From contig NZ_CP062948.1 of assembly GCF_014898175.1 (NCBI RefSeq), forward strand, positions 2,232,001 through 2,296,000: 64,000 nt of DNA, given 5' to 3'. Shown in pieces: positions 46,156 through 55,021 of the stretch. The translations under genes were made by a program, and so were the position numbers. Each line of letters begins with the position of its first letter. Within the stretch, counting starts at the first letter, position 1. The DNA is from Bifidobacterium lemurum. GTDB lineage: Bacteria > Actinomycetota > Actinomycetes > Actinomycetales > Bifidobacteriaceae. The notes beneath the pieces are model-generated. The model searched no databases. It saw nothing but the letters and a program-made list of their open reading frames with translations, and was not told where the DNA came from.

Positions 46156-46228
46156 CGGGGCTATGGCGCAGCTGGTAGCGCATCTCCATGGCATGGAGAG
46201 GGTCAGGGGTTCGAATCCCCTTAGCTCC
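46156..46228 (+). tRNA. tRNA-Ala (anticodon GGC), copy 1
   Basis: A 73-nt cloverleaf has acceptor GGGGCTA/TAGCTCC (one G-U), anticodon stem TCTCC/GGAGA with loop ATGGCAT, T-loop TTCGAAT and discriminator A. CCA is not fully encoded. Confidence 0.93.
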
Positions 46229-46313
46229 ACTTCGAGGTGTTCCTTGCGGAATATCTCACCACTGGCTTCGTTGGGCGGCATGCTCTGCTCGCGAAGTCCA
46301 GATAATTGCATAC

Positions 46314-46386
46314 GGGGCTATGGCGCAGCTGGTAGCGCATCTCCATGGCATGGAGAGGGTCAGGGGTTCGAATCCCCTTAGCTCCA
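46314..46386 (+). tRNA. tRNA-Ala (anticodon GGC), copy 2
   Basis: Identical to copy 1 over all 73 bases, starting 158 bp further on. The 85-bp spacer is unrelated apart from ATAC immediately before each gene. Probably cotranscribed with copy 1. Confidence 0.93.
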
Positions 46387-46393
46387 CAGATTG

Positions 46394-46430
46394 AGAGGCT
46401 TGGAAAACGTAAGATTCCAAGCCTCTTCTC
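46394..46430 (+). terminator. Terminator after tandem tRNA-Ala
   Basis: AGAGGCTTGGAA pairs perfectly with TTCCAAGCCTCT (46415-46426) around a nine-base loop, followed by TCTCAT. It lies eight bases after the second tRNA. Confidence 0.7.
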
Positions 46431-46557
46431 ATATTCACACCGCCTCCGACAAGGTCCGCGCGACTCCGGTTTGACCACTCATCATGTCATTCGTCTGTTT
46501 CCGGGTTTGCGAAGTCGTGGTCGTCTTCGTCTCCCATCAGCTCGAGGCAGGCGGAGG

Positions 46558-46776
46558 CTAGAAATAGAACACATCCTCGAATTTTTGGTCGAGCGCGACG
46601 CATAGGACAAGCGCGAGCTTGGCGGTGGGGGTGTATTGGCCGGTTTCGATCGAGCTGATTGTATTGCGGGAGACTCCGACAAGTTCCGCCAGCGCGGCTT
46701 GGGAAAGGCCTCGCTCGGCGCGAAGTCGCTTGAGGTTGTTGTGCAGGACGAGTTCGTCCTCTCCGCTCGGTCTCAT
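46558..46776 (-). CDS. Small XRE-family transcription regulator
   Basis: The 72-aa protein is almost entirely one HTH_3 domain: NLKRLRAERGLSQAALAELV and SRNTISSIETGQYTPT are canonical. The ending LALVLCVALDQKFEDVFYF is typical of the small YozG/Cro-like group. Its ATG overlaps the stop of the upstream membrane gene. Such pairs (small HTH plus small membrane protein) are common and usually autoregulated. Confidence 0.88.
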   Translation of the reverse strand: MRPSGEDELVLHNNLKRLRAERGLSQAALAELVGVSRNTISSIETGQYTPTAKLALVLCVALDQKFEDVFYF

Positions 46777-47165
46777 CCGGCCACCAGATGAACCATGAAC
46801 AGCACGAGGAAGACGACGGAAAGCAGCAATCCTCCCACCGTGCGCGCCAACCAGTTGCGCTGCCGGCCGTGCCCTTGGTATAGCGCCAGGTTCCTGCCTG
46901 AGATCATGGCCAAGGACAGCGCGAAGAACGGGGCGAGCACGCCGAGAAAATCCATGTAACTGTGATCCCCGGTCCAATACCAGATGATGGCGAACAGTAT
47001 GGCCGCGAGGATTTCGATGGCCGTGAACAACGCCCCGTAATAGTTGGAACGGCTCGCGATATGAAGCTCCCCCTCGTCTGATGCCTCATGCCGGCTGCGT
47101 GCGAGGATTTCCGCGCGGTCGAGCTTGGCGGCGGATGTGGTGCCGAAGCTGTGATGCCCAGTCAT
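46773..47165 (-). CDS. Three-helix membrane protein paired with the XRE regulator
   Basis: The 130-aa protein has a polar N-terminus of about 40 residues, then hydrophobic helices near 45-63, 70-90 and 107-127 separated by short charged loops. It resembles uncharacterised membrane proteins encoded upstream of small HTH regulators. AGGGAGGG four bases before the ATG at 47165 fixes the start. Function unknown; control by the partner regulator is inferred from the operator at 47184-47235. Confidence 0.75.
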   Translation of the reverse strand: MTGHHSFGTTSAAKLDRAEILARSRHEASDEGELHIASRSNYYGALFTAIEILAAILFAIIWYWTGDHSYMDFLGVLAPFFALSLAMISGRNLALYQGHGRQRNWLARTVGGLLLSVVFLVLFMVHLVAG

Positions 47166-47183
47166 AATGCCCTCCCTTGGGTA

Positions 47184-47236
47184 TGACAAGTATATTTGGC
47201 AATATTAGTATGCGACTTGCATAGTGTACTTGTCAA
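47184..47236 (-). promoter_or_regulatory. Promoter and operator of the membrane protein/XRE pair
   Basis: On the minus strand TTGACA (47236-47231) and CATACT (47212-47207) are separated by 18 bp. Inverted copies TGACAAGTA (47184-47192) and TACTTGTCA (47227-47235) flank it: the latter covers the -35 box and the former lies in the leader. The layout suits repression by the XRE protein. Confidence 0.6.
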
Positions 47237-47380
47237 TATTGCTGGCACCTCCACGAAGAGATCACTGGGTGGGTGGTTCGGCAAATGCGGATCGTCGCCG
47301 TGAGCTGGAGGCGTAACCGGCTTGGGGCGTGCGGTAGTGTGGGGCGTGAATGAACGACGGAACGACGACGGGCGGGTGCC

Positions 47381-48493
47381 ATGATGGAGGAAAGAAACAC
47401 GGTCGAAGGGCGCGGGACGGTTGACGCGCTGATCATCGGATCGGGACCCGCCGGGTACACGGCGGCCATCTATCTGGGACGTGCCGGATTCGCGCCGCTG
47501 GTGGTCGCCGGCGCGCTGACGCCGGGCGGCCAGCTGGTCAACACCACCGAGGTCGAGAACTATCCAGGCTTCCCGGACGGGGTGATGGGGCCGGAACTGA
47601 TGGAGTCCATGCGCAGGCAGGCCGAACGGTTCGGCTCGGAGTTCGTCTATGACGATGTGGTTTCGGTGGACTTCGGCGGCGCCTTCAAAACCGTCACGTT
47701 GGCATCGGGCCGGACAATCCGCGCGCGTGCCGTGATCGTGGCGACCGGCTCGCAGGTGCGCAAGCTGGGCGTGCCCGGCGAAGAGGAGTATTCCGGCCGG
47801 GGCGTCTCCTATTGCGCGACCTGCGACGGCTTCTTCTTCAAAGACAAGCCGATCGTGGTGGTCGGCGGCGGCGACTCCGCGATGGAGGAGGCCGATTTCC
47901 TCTCACGCTTCGGCTCATCGGTGACCCTGATCCACCGGCGTGACGAATTCCGCGCATCGAAGATCATGCTCGACCGCGTGCGAGACAATCCGAAGATCAC
48001 CATACTTACCAACACCGTGGTCACCGCGGTGCGGGGAAGCGGCGTCGCGCCGGCCGGCATGCCGAGCGTCTCCGCGCCCTCGCTCGAATTGCGGACGGGA
48101 CTGAAGGCGGCATCATCGGGTCGGAGCATCGGGCTGGCCTCGAACGCGAACGCGGGCGGTCCGGCGATCGGTCTCGGCCTCGCCTTGTCGAAACCGACCG
48201 ATTCGGTGGCCTCGATCGACATCCGCGACACGGTGAGCGGGCGGGCCGGCACGATGCCGGTCAACGGCCTGTTCGTGGCCATCGGACACACGCCGGCCAC
48301 CGGATTCCTCACCGGACAGGTCGCCATGGACGATGACGGCTATGTGCTGGTCGAAGGCGCGGGCACCCGCACCTCGACGCCGGGAGTGTTCGCCGCGGGC
48401 GACTGCGTGGACCGCGTCTACCGGCAGGCCATCAGCGCCGCCGGCATGGGATGCCGTGCCGCCCTCGACGCGCAGGCCTACCTCACCGCATAG
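47381..48493 (+). CDS. Thioredoxin-reductase-like flavoprotein with internal insertion
   Basis: The 370-aa protein has FAD motif [12 protein letters not shown] (about 18-29), the redox pair CATC (C145, C148), NADPH motif [13 protein letters not shown] and the C-terminal VFAAGDCVD. It would reduce thioredoxin or a related partner. Standard TrxB proteins have about 310-330 residues; the excess is a Ser/Gly/Ala-rich stretch at about 220-273 in the NADPH domain. The ribosome binding site is weak and ATG 47384 is an alternative. The divergent pair upstream is unrelated. Confidence 0.85.
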   Translation: MMEERNTVEGRGTVDALIIGSGPAGYTAAIYLGRAGFAPLVVAGALTPGGQLVNTTEVENYPGFPDGVMGPELMESMRRQAERFGSEFVYDDVVSVDFGGAFKTVTLASGRTIRARAVIVATGSQVRKLGVPGEEEYSGRGVSYCATCDGFFFKDKPIVVVGGGDSAMEEADFLSRFGSSVTLIHRRDEFRASKIMLDRVRDNPKITILTNTVVTAVRGSGVAPAGMPSVSAPSLELRTGLKAASSGRSIGLASNANAGGPAIGLGLALSKPTDSVASIDIRDTVSGRAGTMPVNGLFVAIGHTPATGFLTGQVAMDDDGYVLVEGAGTRTSTPGVFAAGDCVDRVYRQAISAAGMGCRAALDAQAYLTA

Positions 48494-48598
48494 CCGCACG
48501 CCCCGCGCGGTCGATGATTGTTCGACTCAAAGCGAGATATGTCGCCGTCTGATAATCTTGCTGATCGTGCTGTTAGACTGTGCTGAGGAGGTGGCGAA

Positions 48599-48784
48599 AT
48601 GACTGTGGACGAAGCGAGACGCAGAGCGGAGAATCTCTCTCTTGCGGTGCATTCTTCTGAGATGGAAGGCGGCATGGTGTCTTCCGAGTTCCTACGCGAC
48701 GCGAAGGACTACGTCAACGGTCTTATCGACGAAGATGGTTTGGTGGCCCGTACTCGCGCCCGTTACGGGCTGACCTCGGTGTGA
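48599..48784 (+). CDS. VbhA-like antitoxin of a Fic system
   Basis: The 61-aa protein carries the inhibitory motif (S/T)xxxE(G/N) as S19-S-E-M-E23-G24, the element by which class I Fic antitoxins block the Fic ATP site. The C-terminal half (FLRDAKDYVNGLIDEDGLVARTRARYG) matches antitoxin VbhA. AGGAGG precedes the ATG. The stop overlaps the toxin GTG start (GTGA), ensuring coupled translation. Confidence 0.85.
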   Translation: MTVDEARRRAENLSLAVHSSEMEGGMVSSEFLRDAKDYVNGLIDEDGLVARTRARYGLTSV

Positions 48785-49536
48785 CGACGGTGGAAGCGGT
48801 CTTCGATCCATATCTTATTGCTGGCACGCAGGTGCTACGCAATCTGGTCGGTGCTACGACGATGGAGGACCTGCGTCGGGCGGAAAGTGAATTGTGCGTC
48901 AGTCGTGCCATGCAGCTGCACGCGCATCTGCCAAAGGCACAAGGCACCATCAGTCAGCTCCAGTGGATTCACCACGTGCTGTTCCAGGATATTTATGACT
49001 GGGCAGGTGCAATACGTACGGTGGATATCGCTAAAGGTGAGGGACTGCCTTTCCAGCCATTGGCATTTTTCAATACGGGAGTTGCCTATTGTGAGCAAAT
49101 GTTACGTGAGGATAATCTGCTGCAGAGGTTGAGTCGAGACATTTTCGTCAAGCGATTAAGCGTCCATTACAACAACTTCAACATTCTGCATCCATTTCGT
49201 GAGGGGAATGGTCGCACGCAGCGTGTGTTTTGGGATATCGTGGCTCGCGATGCCGGTTGGCATCTGGACTGGGGATTGGTAACGGGAGAGAGAAACGACC
49301 AAGCGTCCATCGCCGGCATGCAGGCGGATGATTTGCGTGATTTGGAGAGCATGTTCGATGATATCGTCAAACCCTTGACCATCCCGTTGGAAGCGGACGT
49401 GCCATACACCCATTTAGCGGACGAGTTGCTTTCTGTGGGAGATTCGCCGAATATCGGGTATACGTTCACTGATGAGGACTATCGGCAGTGGCAATCCAGA
49501 CATGAATCCCATGCATCAGAAGCTGATGTAACGTGA
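48781..49536 (+). CDS. Fic-family AMP-transferase toxin
   Basis: This 251-aa protein has a complete Fic core motif HPFREGNGRTQR beginning at H137 and the flap region near residues 78-95. Fic proteins of this class transfer AMP to target proteins; VbhT/FicT relatives modify DNA gyrase and topoisomerase IV, but the target here is not shown. The GTG start overlaps the antitoxin stop. The catalytic His and phosphate-binding residues are intact, so the toxin is probably functional. Confidence 0.9.
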   Translation: MTTVEAVFDPYLIAGTQVLRNLVGATTMEDLRRAESELCVSRAMQLHAHLPKAQGTISQLQWIHHVLFQDIYDWAGAIRTVDIAKGEGLPFQPLAFFNTGVAYCEQMLREDNLLQRLSRDIFVKRLSVHYNNFNILHPFREGNGRTQRVFWDIVARDAGWHLDWGLVTGERNDQASIAGMQADDLRDLESMFDDIVKPLTIPLEADVPYTHLADELLSVGDSPNIGYTFTDEDYRQWQSRHESHASEADVT

Positions 49537-49543
49537 CGAAATA

Positions 49544-50329
49544 ATGGATCGAGGGGATATGGCGCAGCATGTCGGTATGAGTGGGGGAGTTCCGCGCACG
49601 CGCCGCTGGCTTGTGGCGGTGTCCGTTATAGCCGTGGTCGTGATGATCGTCGTGGTGGCGGGAACGCTGGTGTGGCGGCATTTCGGCGGCGTGCCGCCGG
49701 TGGACGGCATGGTCGCCGCGCCGCAGAGCGAGACGGACTCCCGATATCCCAAACTCACGTCGGGCGTCGACTATGACGGCGACGGCATCGATGACTACAC
49801 CGACATCCGTCAGGGCGCGCAGGCCGATTCGGTCGCCAAACCCACCTACGATTCCGGCTACTACGACGGCGGCTATCCTCCGGACGACCGCGGCGCGTGC
49901 ACCGACGTGGTATGGCGCGCGTTCGCCAACGCAGGCTACGACCTCAAAGCCATGGTCGACGCCGATATCGCGGCCGACCCCACGGCTTACGCCGAGGTGG
50001 TTTCCACGCCGGATCCCAATATCGATTTCCGACGCACCGGCGTGCTCGATGTGTTCTTCGGCAAATACGCGCAAAACCTGACCACGGACACCACGGACCA
50101 TGCGCAATGGCAGCAGGGCGACATCGTCGTGTTCCAAAACGTCAAACACATCGGCGTCATCTCCGACAAACGCGACCGGTCCGGCATCGCGTTCGTCAAC
50201 CACAACATGGGACAGGAACAGCGCGAGAACGACTATCTCGCGTTCAAAACGCATATGGCCGTCACCGGACACTACCGGTGGGATGCGAGCCAGGTTCCCC
50301 AATCCGTGCTGCGGGCGTGGCGGGAATGA
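49544..50329 (+). CDS. DUF1287 exported protein
   Basis: The 261-aa protein has a signal-anchor helix at about 22-45, then a DUF1287 domain with DDRGACTDVVWRAFANAGYDL (Cys in an NlpC/P60-like position) and QGDIVVFQNVKHIGVISDKR (His). The fold is related to NlpC/P60 cysteine hydrolases, suggesting wall or amide hydrolysis, but substrates are unknown. An alternative start is the ATG at 49559. It begins seven bases after fic. Confidence 0.82.
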   Translation: MDRGDMAQHVGMSGGVPRTRRWLVAVSVIAVVVMIVVVAGTLVWRHFGGVPPVDGMVAAPQSETDSRYPKLTSGVDYDGDGIDDYTDIRQGAQADSVAKPTYDSGYYDGGYPPDDRGACTDVVWRAFANAGYDLKAMVDADIAADPTAYAEVVSTPDPNIDFRRTGVLDVFFGKYAQNLTTDTTDHAQWQQGDIVVFQNVKHIGVISDKRDRSGIAFVNHNMGQEQRENDYLAFKTHMAVTGHYRWDASQVPQSVLRAWRE

Positions 50330-50461
50330 GGAACCGCGGACGGCGGCGGAGCGAACCTAGGTCCGGAGAGCGGTGAGGTTCGTCACACTCGTCGTGAAAC
50401 CCGCGCGATCCTTGGTGATGTTCGCTAGTCTGGAGGGACGAGCTTTTGAAAGGAGCCTGTT

Positions 50462-50866
50462 ATGGCAACACTCACCGCCGAGATGAAAACCTTCATCGAG
50501 AACAATCTGGGCTGGGTCGCCACCGTCTCCAAGGACGGCGAGGTCGATCTGGGACCGAAGATGAGCATGTACGTGCTCGACGACAACCACATCGCCTACC
50601 ACGAGCGCACCGCCGGCCAGATGTACCGCAACCTGTTGGACGGCTCCCAGCTGGTCATCGCTGTCGCGAATCTTGAGACGAAGACGGGCTACCGCTTCCG
50701 CGGCAACGTCGCGCTGCACGTCGACGACGACATCTACGACGCCCAGGTCAAGGTGGCCGAGGAGAACGGCACCAAGAAGCCGGCCGTCATCCCCGTGCTG
50801 GAGGTCACCGAGATCCAAGACCTCACCGCCGGCGCCAACGCCGGAAAGACCATCGTCAAGGACTGA
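50462..50866 (+). CDS. Pyridoxamine 5'-phosphate oxidase-like flavoprotein
   Basis: The 134-aa protein has the split-barrel PNPOx fold: LGWVATVSKDGEVDLGPKMSMYVLDDNHIAYHERTAGQ is a characteristic beginning with an FMN-binding strand pattern. At this size it is a general FMN-binding family member rather than PdxH. GAAAGGAG is placed correctly before the ATG. Highly biased codon use suggests good expression. Confidence 0.82.
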   Translation: MATLTAEMKTFIENNLGWVATVSKDGEVDLGPKMSMYVLDDNHIAYHERTAGQMYRNLLDGSQLVIAVANLETKTGYRFRGNVALHVDDDIYDAQVKVAEENGTKKPAVIPVLEVTEIQDLTAGANAGKTIVKD

Positions 50867-50891
50867 CCGGACGGTTCCATTCCATTCGATG

Positions 50892-50929
50892 ACGACCCGT
50901 GGGCGGCAAGCCTGCGGGTCGTTTCGTTT
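50892..50929 (+). terminator. Terminator of the PNPOx-like gene
   Basis: ACGACCCG (50892-50899) pairs with CGGGTCGT (50915-50922), followed by TTCGTTT. It begins 26 bp after the stop codon. Confidence 0.75.
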
Positions 50930-50965
50930 CCGCGGACGGGTGGAGTGTGGAGAGTGTTCCGCTTA

Positions 50966-51018
50966 TGTGGATGGCGGTGGATAGCGCGAAGTTGTCCACC
51001 GCCATCCACAGGTTTTTC
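50966..51018 (+). terminator. 16-bp inverted repeat followed by T5
   Basis: The arms 50966-50981 and 50995-51010 are perfect complements (TGTGGATGGCGGTGGA) with a 13-base loop, and GGTTTTT follows. It is a second, stronger terminator-like hairpin ahead of the gene at 51128. Confidence 0.65.
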
Positions 51019-51127
51019 GGGGCGCTTGCGCGCGGCGGAACGACTATGCGATGCTGTCTGCGATCGGGCAAGGACGCCCGGTTCCCGGCCCTGCGCCGGG
51101 GAAGTCAAGGAAAGGCAGGCGGTGAAC

Positions 51128-52168
51128 ATGGACGAGACGAATGCGATGGAGGACAACCCGTGGGTGAGGCGCTTCCTCGATGATGTGGACACTCAACGCG
51201 TGTCCGAGGAACAGGTGCCGCGTGTGGAGAAACTGCTCCGGTTGATCGCCGACGAGGGCATACGCCGCGGATACGCCGTGTTGCGTCCGGACGACGCCGA
51301 GATGATGGACAAGCATCAGGATGATCTGGCTTGGGCGCATATCGCGATACGCAAGGAGGATGTGACGTATTTCATGCAGGTCAGCGAATCCTCCCAGCCC
51401 GGCATGCCCGCACGGGAGCCGTTCTCGCATAAACCCGGGCAGACGGGCGAATGCCCGGCATGGATGGACGCGCGTAACTATGAATTCGCCGGCACCGGCG
51501 TACTGACGTTGGCGATACGCAGCGAAGTCTCCCAATGGCATCAGCGCACATGCAAGGATTCCGACCGCACCCACATCGAGGATCGGCTCGGCAAGGTGTT
51601 CGACTCCTTGGATCTCGGCAGCAAACGCCGAGAGCAGGAACGCCGGTATCGCGAGGAACGCGAACGGCGCAAGCAGGAGATGTATGCGGCGTACCGGCTG
51701 GAAAAACTCGTCGAAACGTTGAAGCAGCGTTCCGGCGACTACCAGGAATGGTTGCAGCAGGGAGAATATCTGAACTTGCTCGAACGTGCGGTTCTTCGTC
51801 AGGATGGCGGCATCTCGACACCCTTCCAAAAGGACCTCGATACGTTGCGCGAGCATCTGCGTGCCTCCAATCCATGGAACGACACGGACAATCTCCCCTT
51901 CGAGATTCCCAAGCCCTCGGACTACGAGCTGGAACTGTTCGAACGCCATCGCGACGGCGCTCGCCACCCGTACGGATTCGATTCGTTCGCCACGAACAAC
52001 ACGGCCTCATCGTATAGGGATGACGCCTGGTCGTATTCGTCGAATGCCGCGGACCGATACGAATACGGCGGCGCCATGTCGGCGCAGCGGCGCGCCGAGC
52101 GCGGATACTCGCCGGTGCCGGTCACGGTGAACCCTATCGAGCCGGAATACGACGAGGTTCCCTTCTGA
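51128..52168 (+). CDS. Uncharacterised protein with central charged coiled coil
   Basis: The 346-aa protein is soluble. An N-terminal alpha/beta region (about 1-150) includes a Trp/Asp-rich GECPAWMDARNYEFAGTGVLTLAI stretch. A strongly charged Arg/Glu helix (about 160-190: RREQERRYREERERRKQEM) may be a coiled coil, followed by helices and a low-complexity Tyr/Asp/Ser tail. I recognise no catalytic motif. The start at ATG 51128 is uncertain (GTG 51122 nearby). It resembles no core housekeeping gene. Confidence 0.65.
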   Translation: MDETNAMEDNPWVRRFLDDVDTQRVSEEQVPRVEKLLRLIADEGIRRGYAVLRPDDAEMMDKHQDDLAWAHIAIRKEDVTYFMQVSESSQPGMPAREPFSHKPGQTGECPAWMDARNYEFAGTGVLTLAIRSEVSQWHQRTCKDSDRTHIEDRLGKVFDSLDLGSKRREQERRYREERERRKQEMYAAYRLEKLVETLKQRSGDYQEWLQQGEYLNLLERAVLRQDGGISTPFQKDLDTLREHLRASNPWNDTDNLPFEIPKPSDYELELFERHRDGARHPYGFDSFATNNTASSYRDDAWSYSSNAADRYEYGGAMSAQRRAERGYSPVPVTVNPIEPEYDEVPF

Positions 52169-52180
52169 CGCTTCTGACGG

Positions 52181-53431
52181 TCAGACGAGTTTATGGGTGC
52201 GGATGATTCGGTGAGCGCCGGCGGAGTCGGCGGTGGCGAACAGATAGACGTCGCCGCCGTCTTTGAGCTTGAGTTTGGCGCGCAACTGCGGGGCGCTGAG
52301 CGGAAAGTTGCGTGCGGCGATATTCGCGTGCGTGAGTCCGCCGAGCGTCCGCTTGAGTTCGCGCTTGTTCATGGTGCAGACGTCGTCGACGACGAACGCG
52401 CGGCCGGGGAATCCGTCCTGCGGTTCGGCCGCGACGAAAAGGTGGCTGTTCGGCGCGATCTGGCATACGGCGAACCGCGCCGACAGCTGCGCGAAACAGC
52501 CCGCCTTCATAATCGAGGCGTTCGGCTCGTACAGATACCGCCACGAAGCGGGATCCGCGGGGTCGGGAAGCTCACGGTCGCGCGATGCGGAGCGTTGCCG
52601 GGCGGCGTCCTCGCCGTCCGGCATGTCAGATATGGGCGGCATGGGCTCGAACACCTCGTCGTCGTTGACGCAGACCATGCGCGGGGTGGCGTGGCGTTCG
52701 CGCGACAGCACAAGCAGCAGCTCCTTGCATTCGTTGGCCGTGGAGACGATATGCGTTTCGGCCACGAGGCCAGCGAAATCCTCAACGGTTTTATGCCAGT
52801 CCAGCATGGGGGAGAGCTTGACCATCACATGCGGCGCTTTGCCGAGCAGCGCGTCGCACAGGCCGAGCACATCCGGCGCGCAATCCTGGATGGCGTAGGT
52901 GCGCGCGCCATGCGCGTCGCGTCGCGCGGGATCGAGGAAGATGAGGTCGACCGGCTCCATCCCGCGCAGGAAATCCTCGGCGTCGGCGTTGACGACGCGC
53001 ACATGGTCCAAACCGAGCGCGGCCATATTGTGTTCGGCCAACGCGCACAGATTCGCCTGACGTTCGACGTATACGGCATCGTCGAATTCGCGCGCCAGAT
53101 ACGAGCAGTCCACGCCGAACCCGCCGGTCAGATCAGCCATGGATGTTCGTCGCGACCCGTCGGAGGCGACGAGCCGATGCGCGACCCGCCGCTTGTATTC
53201 GGCCGTGGCCTGCGACGAGCACTGCTCCATCGACAGATGCGGCGGATACAACACCCCATCGCATGCCGCCCATGCGGGAAGTTTGGCGCGCGCGGTCTGC
53301 CATCCGGCGATCTGGTCGAGCGCGAACGGCAGATCCAACCCTTCGCCGCGTTTGGCGCGCAACGCCAGATCGCGCACGTTCTCGGTGCGGTGCCGGCGGA
53401 TGAACGCCAGCGTCTCGTCGGAAATAATCAC
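52181..53431 (-). CDS. Class I SAM-dependent methyltransferase with THUMP-like C-terminus
   Basis: The protein has about 416 aa from the GTG at 53431. Motif I MADLTGGFGVDCSYLA (near 100) and motif IV LIFLDPARRD (near 165) mark a Rossmann methyltransferase. The C-terminal part with LNPKSRFA-like NSHLFVAAEP and RNFPLSAPQLRAKLKLKDGG is the THUMP-like domain seen in this family. Substrate is unknown; RNA is plausible. The start is uncertain since no clear ribosome binding site is seen and the frame is open to 53521. Confidence 0.8.
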   Translation of the reverse strand: MIISDETLAFIRRHRTENVRDLALRAKRGEGLDLPFALDQIAGWQTARAKLPAWAACDGVLYPPHLSMEQCSSQATAEYKRRVAHRLVASDGSRRTSMADLTGGFGVDCSYLAREFDDAVYVERQANLCALAEHNMAALGLDHVRVVNADAEDFLRGMEPVDLIFLDPARRDAHGARTYAIQDCAPDVLGLCDALLGKAPHVMVKLSPMLDWHKTVEDFAGLVAETHIVSTANECKELLLVLSRERHATPRMVCVNDDEVFEPMPPISDMPDGEDAARQRSASRDRELPDPADPASWRYLYEPNASIMKAGCFAQLSARFAVCQIAPNSHLFVAAEPQDGFPGRAFVVDDVCTMNKRELKRTLGGLTHANIAARNFPLSAPQLRAKLKLKDGGDVYLFATADSAGAHRIIRTHKLV

Positions 53432-53559
53432 CCCATCATTGTATGGGACGCCATACGCGGCCGATGGGCCGGCCTCGCGAAGGGCGTGCGCGTGGGTCGG
53501 AGGCCGGGCGGGAACGCCCATCGACGACGTGATATTCCGTTCGCGTTACAGTGGAGAGC

Positions 53560-54852
53560 ATGGGCACCATACTTGATTACGCGCGCGTGGAGTTCCGCAG
53601 CTTCGCCGAACTGCCGTTCAGCGCGGTCGACTCGCTGATATTGTCCGAACTCGCCTACATCCGCATGCCTCGGGTGGTGCCGGCGTTCGCCGCGCACGCC
53701 GGCGGATCCGCGCCATCCGACGACATCGCCGGACGGGACGCCACCCCGTCGGATCGCGGGGAGCGGGGCGCGTCCGAGCGGGGGACGGGCATCATGCCGG
53801 GCGTTCCCATCACGGCGTTGCTGCGCGCCGAGGACTATCCGGACATGTTCGTGACCGGATCCAAAGACGTGAACGACTACCGCCGCCAGCTGCTGGTCGC
53901 GGTGGCGGAAAGCCCGCGATGGCGGAACCTGCGCGTGGGCGGCTATAGCGAACGCACGGACACGGACAGCGAGACCCAGTTCGCGGCCATGACCTTCGAC
54001 CTGTCCGATTGCGCGGGATCGCGCGACGAGGACGATCCCATGCTGTACGTCGCTTTCCGCGGCACCGACGGCACGCTGGTCGGATGGAAGGAGGACTTCA
54101 ATATGGCCGTGCGCTGCCCGGTGCCCTCGCAGATCGCGGCCGCCGACTATCTCGCCGCGCTCGCCGGCGGGGCGGACGAGGGCGCGCGATCGCGCCTCAT
54201 GGTCGGAGGCCACTCCAAAGGCGGCAATCTGGCCGTCTACTCCGCGCTGATGCTGGCGCGGGATGACGAGGCCGCCTTCGGCCGCATCGAACGCGTGTTC
54301 ACCCATGACGGTCCGGGACTGCCCTCGGAACTCATGCAAGGAGAGACCTTCGCCGCCGTGAGACGGCTGATCGACAGCACCGTGCCCGAATCCTCGGTGA
54401 TCGGCATGCTGCTCGAAACCACGGACGACTACACGGTGGTCGCCGCCGACGCCGTGGGCATCATGCAGCATATGGGACGCAACTGGAGGGTCACGGACGA
54501 CGGCGGATTCGACACCGTGCCCGAACTCAATGCGAGCGCGCGTTTCCTCGACCAGACCATCGACATCTGGTTGGACCGTTTCAGCAAGGAGCAGCGCGAA
54601 CGCGCCATCGACCAGATCTACGGCATCTTCGCCGCCGCGGGCTACGAGACCTTCGCGGAGCTCGCCGCGCACTGGAGCGAGGCTCTGCCGAAAATCGCCA
54701 AAGCCGCCAGACGCACCGACCCGTCTACGCGTGCCCTGCTCGCCGACGTCGTCAAGGCGTTCCCCGCCACCGCGGTGCGTTCGCTGGGCGAACGGGTCGG
54801 CGACGGCGTGAAGACGCAGCAATCCGACGCGGCGCAGGTGAACGGAGACTGA
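53560..54852 (+). CDS. DUF2974 (Mbeg1-like) alpha/beta hydrolase
   Basis: This 430-aa protein has the nucleophile elbow GGHSKGGNLAVYSA (near 217) preceded by LYVAFRGTDGTLVGWKEDFNM, the lipase-like oxyanion region, and THDGPGLP. These define DUF2974/Mbeg1-like proteins, presumed lipases or esterases. There is no signal peptide. An Ala/Gly/Arg-rich insertion near residues 45-80 looks disordered. The ATG at 53560 follows GTGGAGAG. It is divergent from the methyltransferase. Confidence 0.82.
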   Translation: MGTILDYARVEFRSFAELPFSAVDSLILSELAYIRMPRVVPAFAAHAGGSAPSDDIAGRDATPSDRGERGASERGTGIMPGVPITALLRAEDYPDMFVTGSKDVNDYRRQLLVAVAESPRWRNLRVGGYSERTDTDSETQFAAMTFDLSDCAGSRDEDDPMLYVAFRGTDGTLVGWKEDFNMAVRCPVPSQIAAADYLAALAGGADEGARSRLMVGGHSKGGNLAVYSALMLARDDEAAFGRIERVFTHDGPGLPSELMQGETFAAVRRLIDSTVPESSVIGMLLETTDDYTVVAADAVGIMQHMGRNWRVTDDGGFDTVPELNASARFLDQTIDIWLDRFSKEQRERAIDQIYGIFAAAGYETFAELAAHWSEALPKIAKAARRTDPSTRALLADVVKAFPATAVRSLGERVGDGVKTQQSDAAQVNGD

Positions 54853-55021
54853 ATTCCTCCGCGGGCGCGGGCAAAGTCGGCACGCAGGGGCTATTCTTAA
54901 GGATGGCCTGTGTGACAGAAGACGCGGCCGCGGCGGAACGGCCGCCGGGCGTGCGTCGCGCATAAGGGCGATAGCGAAAAGAAGACGAGACGGTACGCGT
55001 ATCGGAAGGCGGTGAGAGACG

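Noticed and set aside
46163..46394. Small proteins read from the tRNA-Ala region
   Set aside because: They are translations of the two identical tRNA genes.
50966..51010. DnaA-box cluster (TGTGGAT / ATCCACA)
   Set aside because: The resemblance comes from one perfect 16-bp inverted repeat followed by a T-run; the boxes deviate from TTATCCACA and no origin genes are near.
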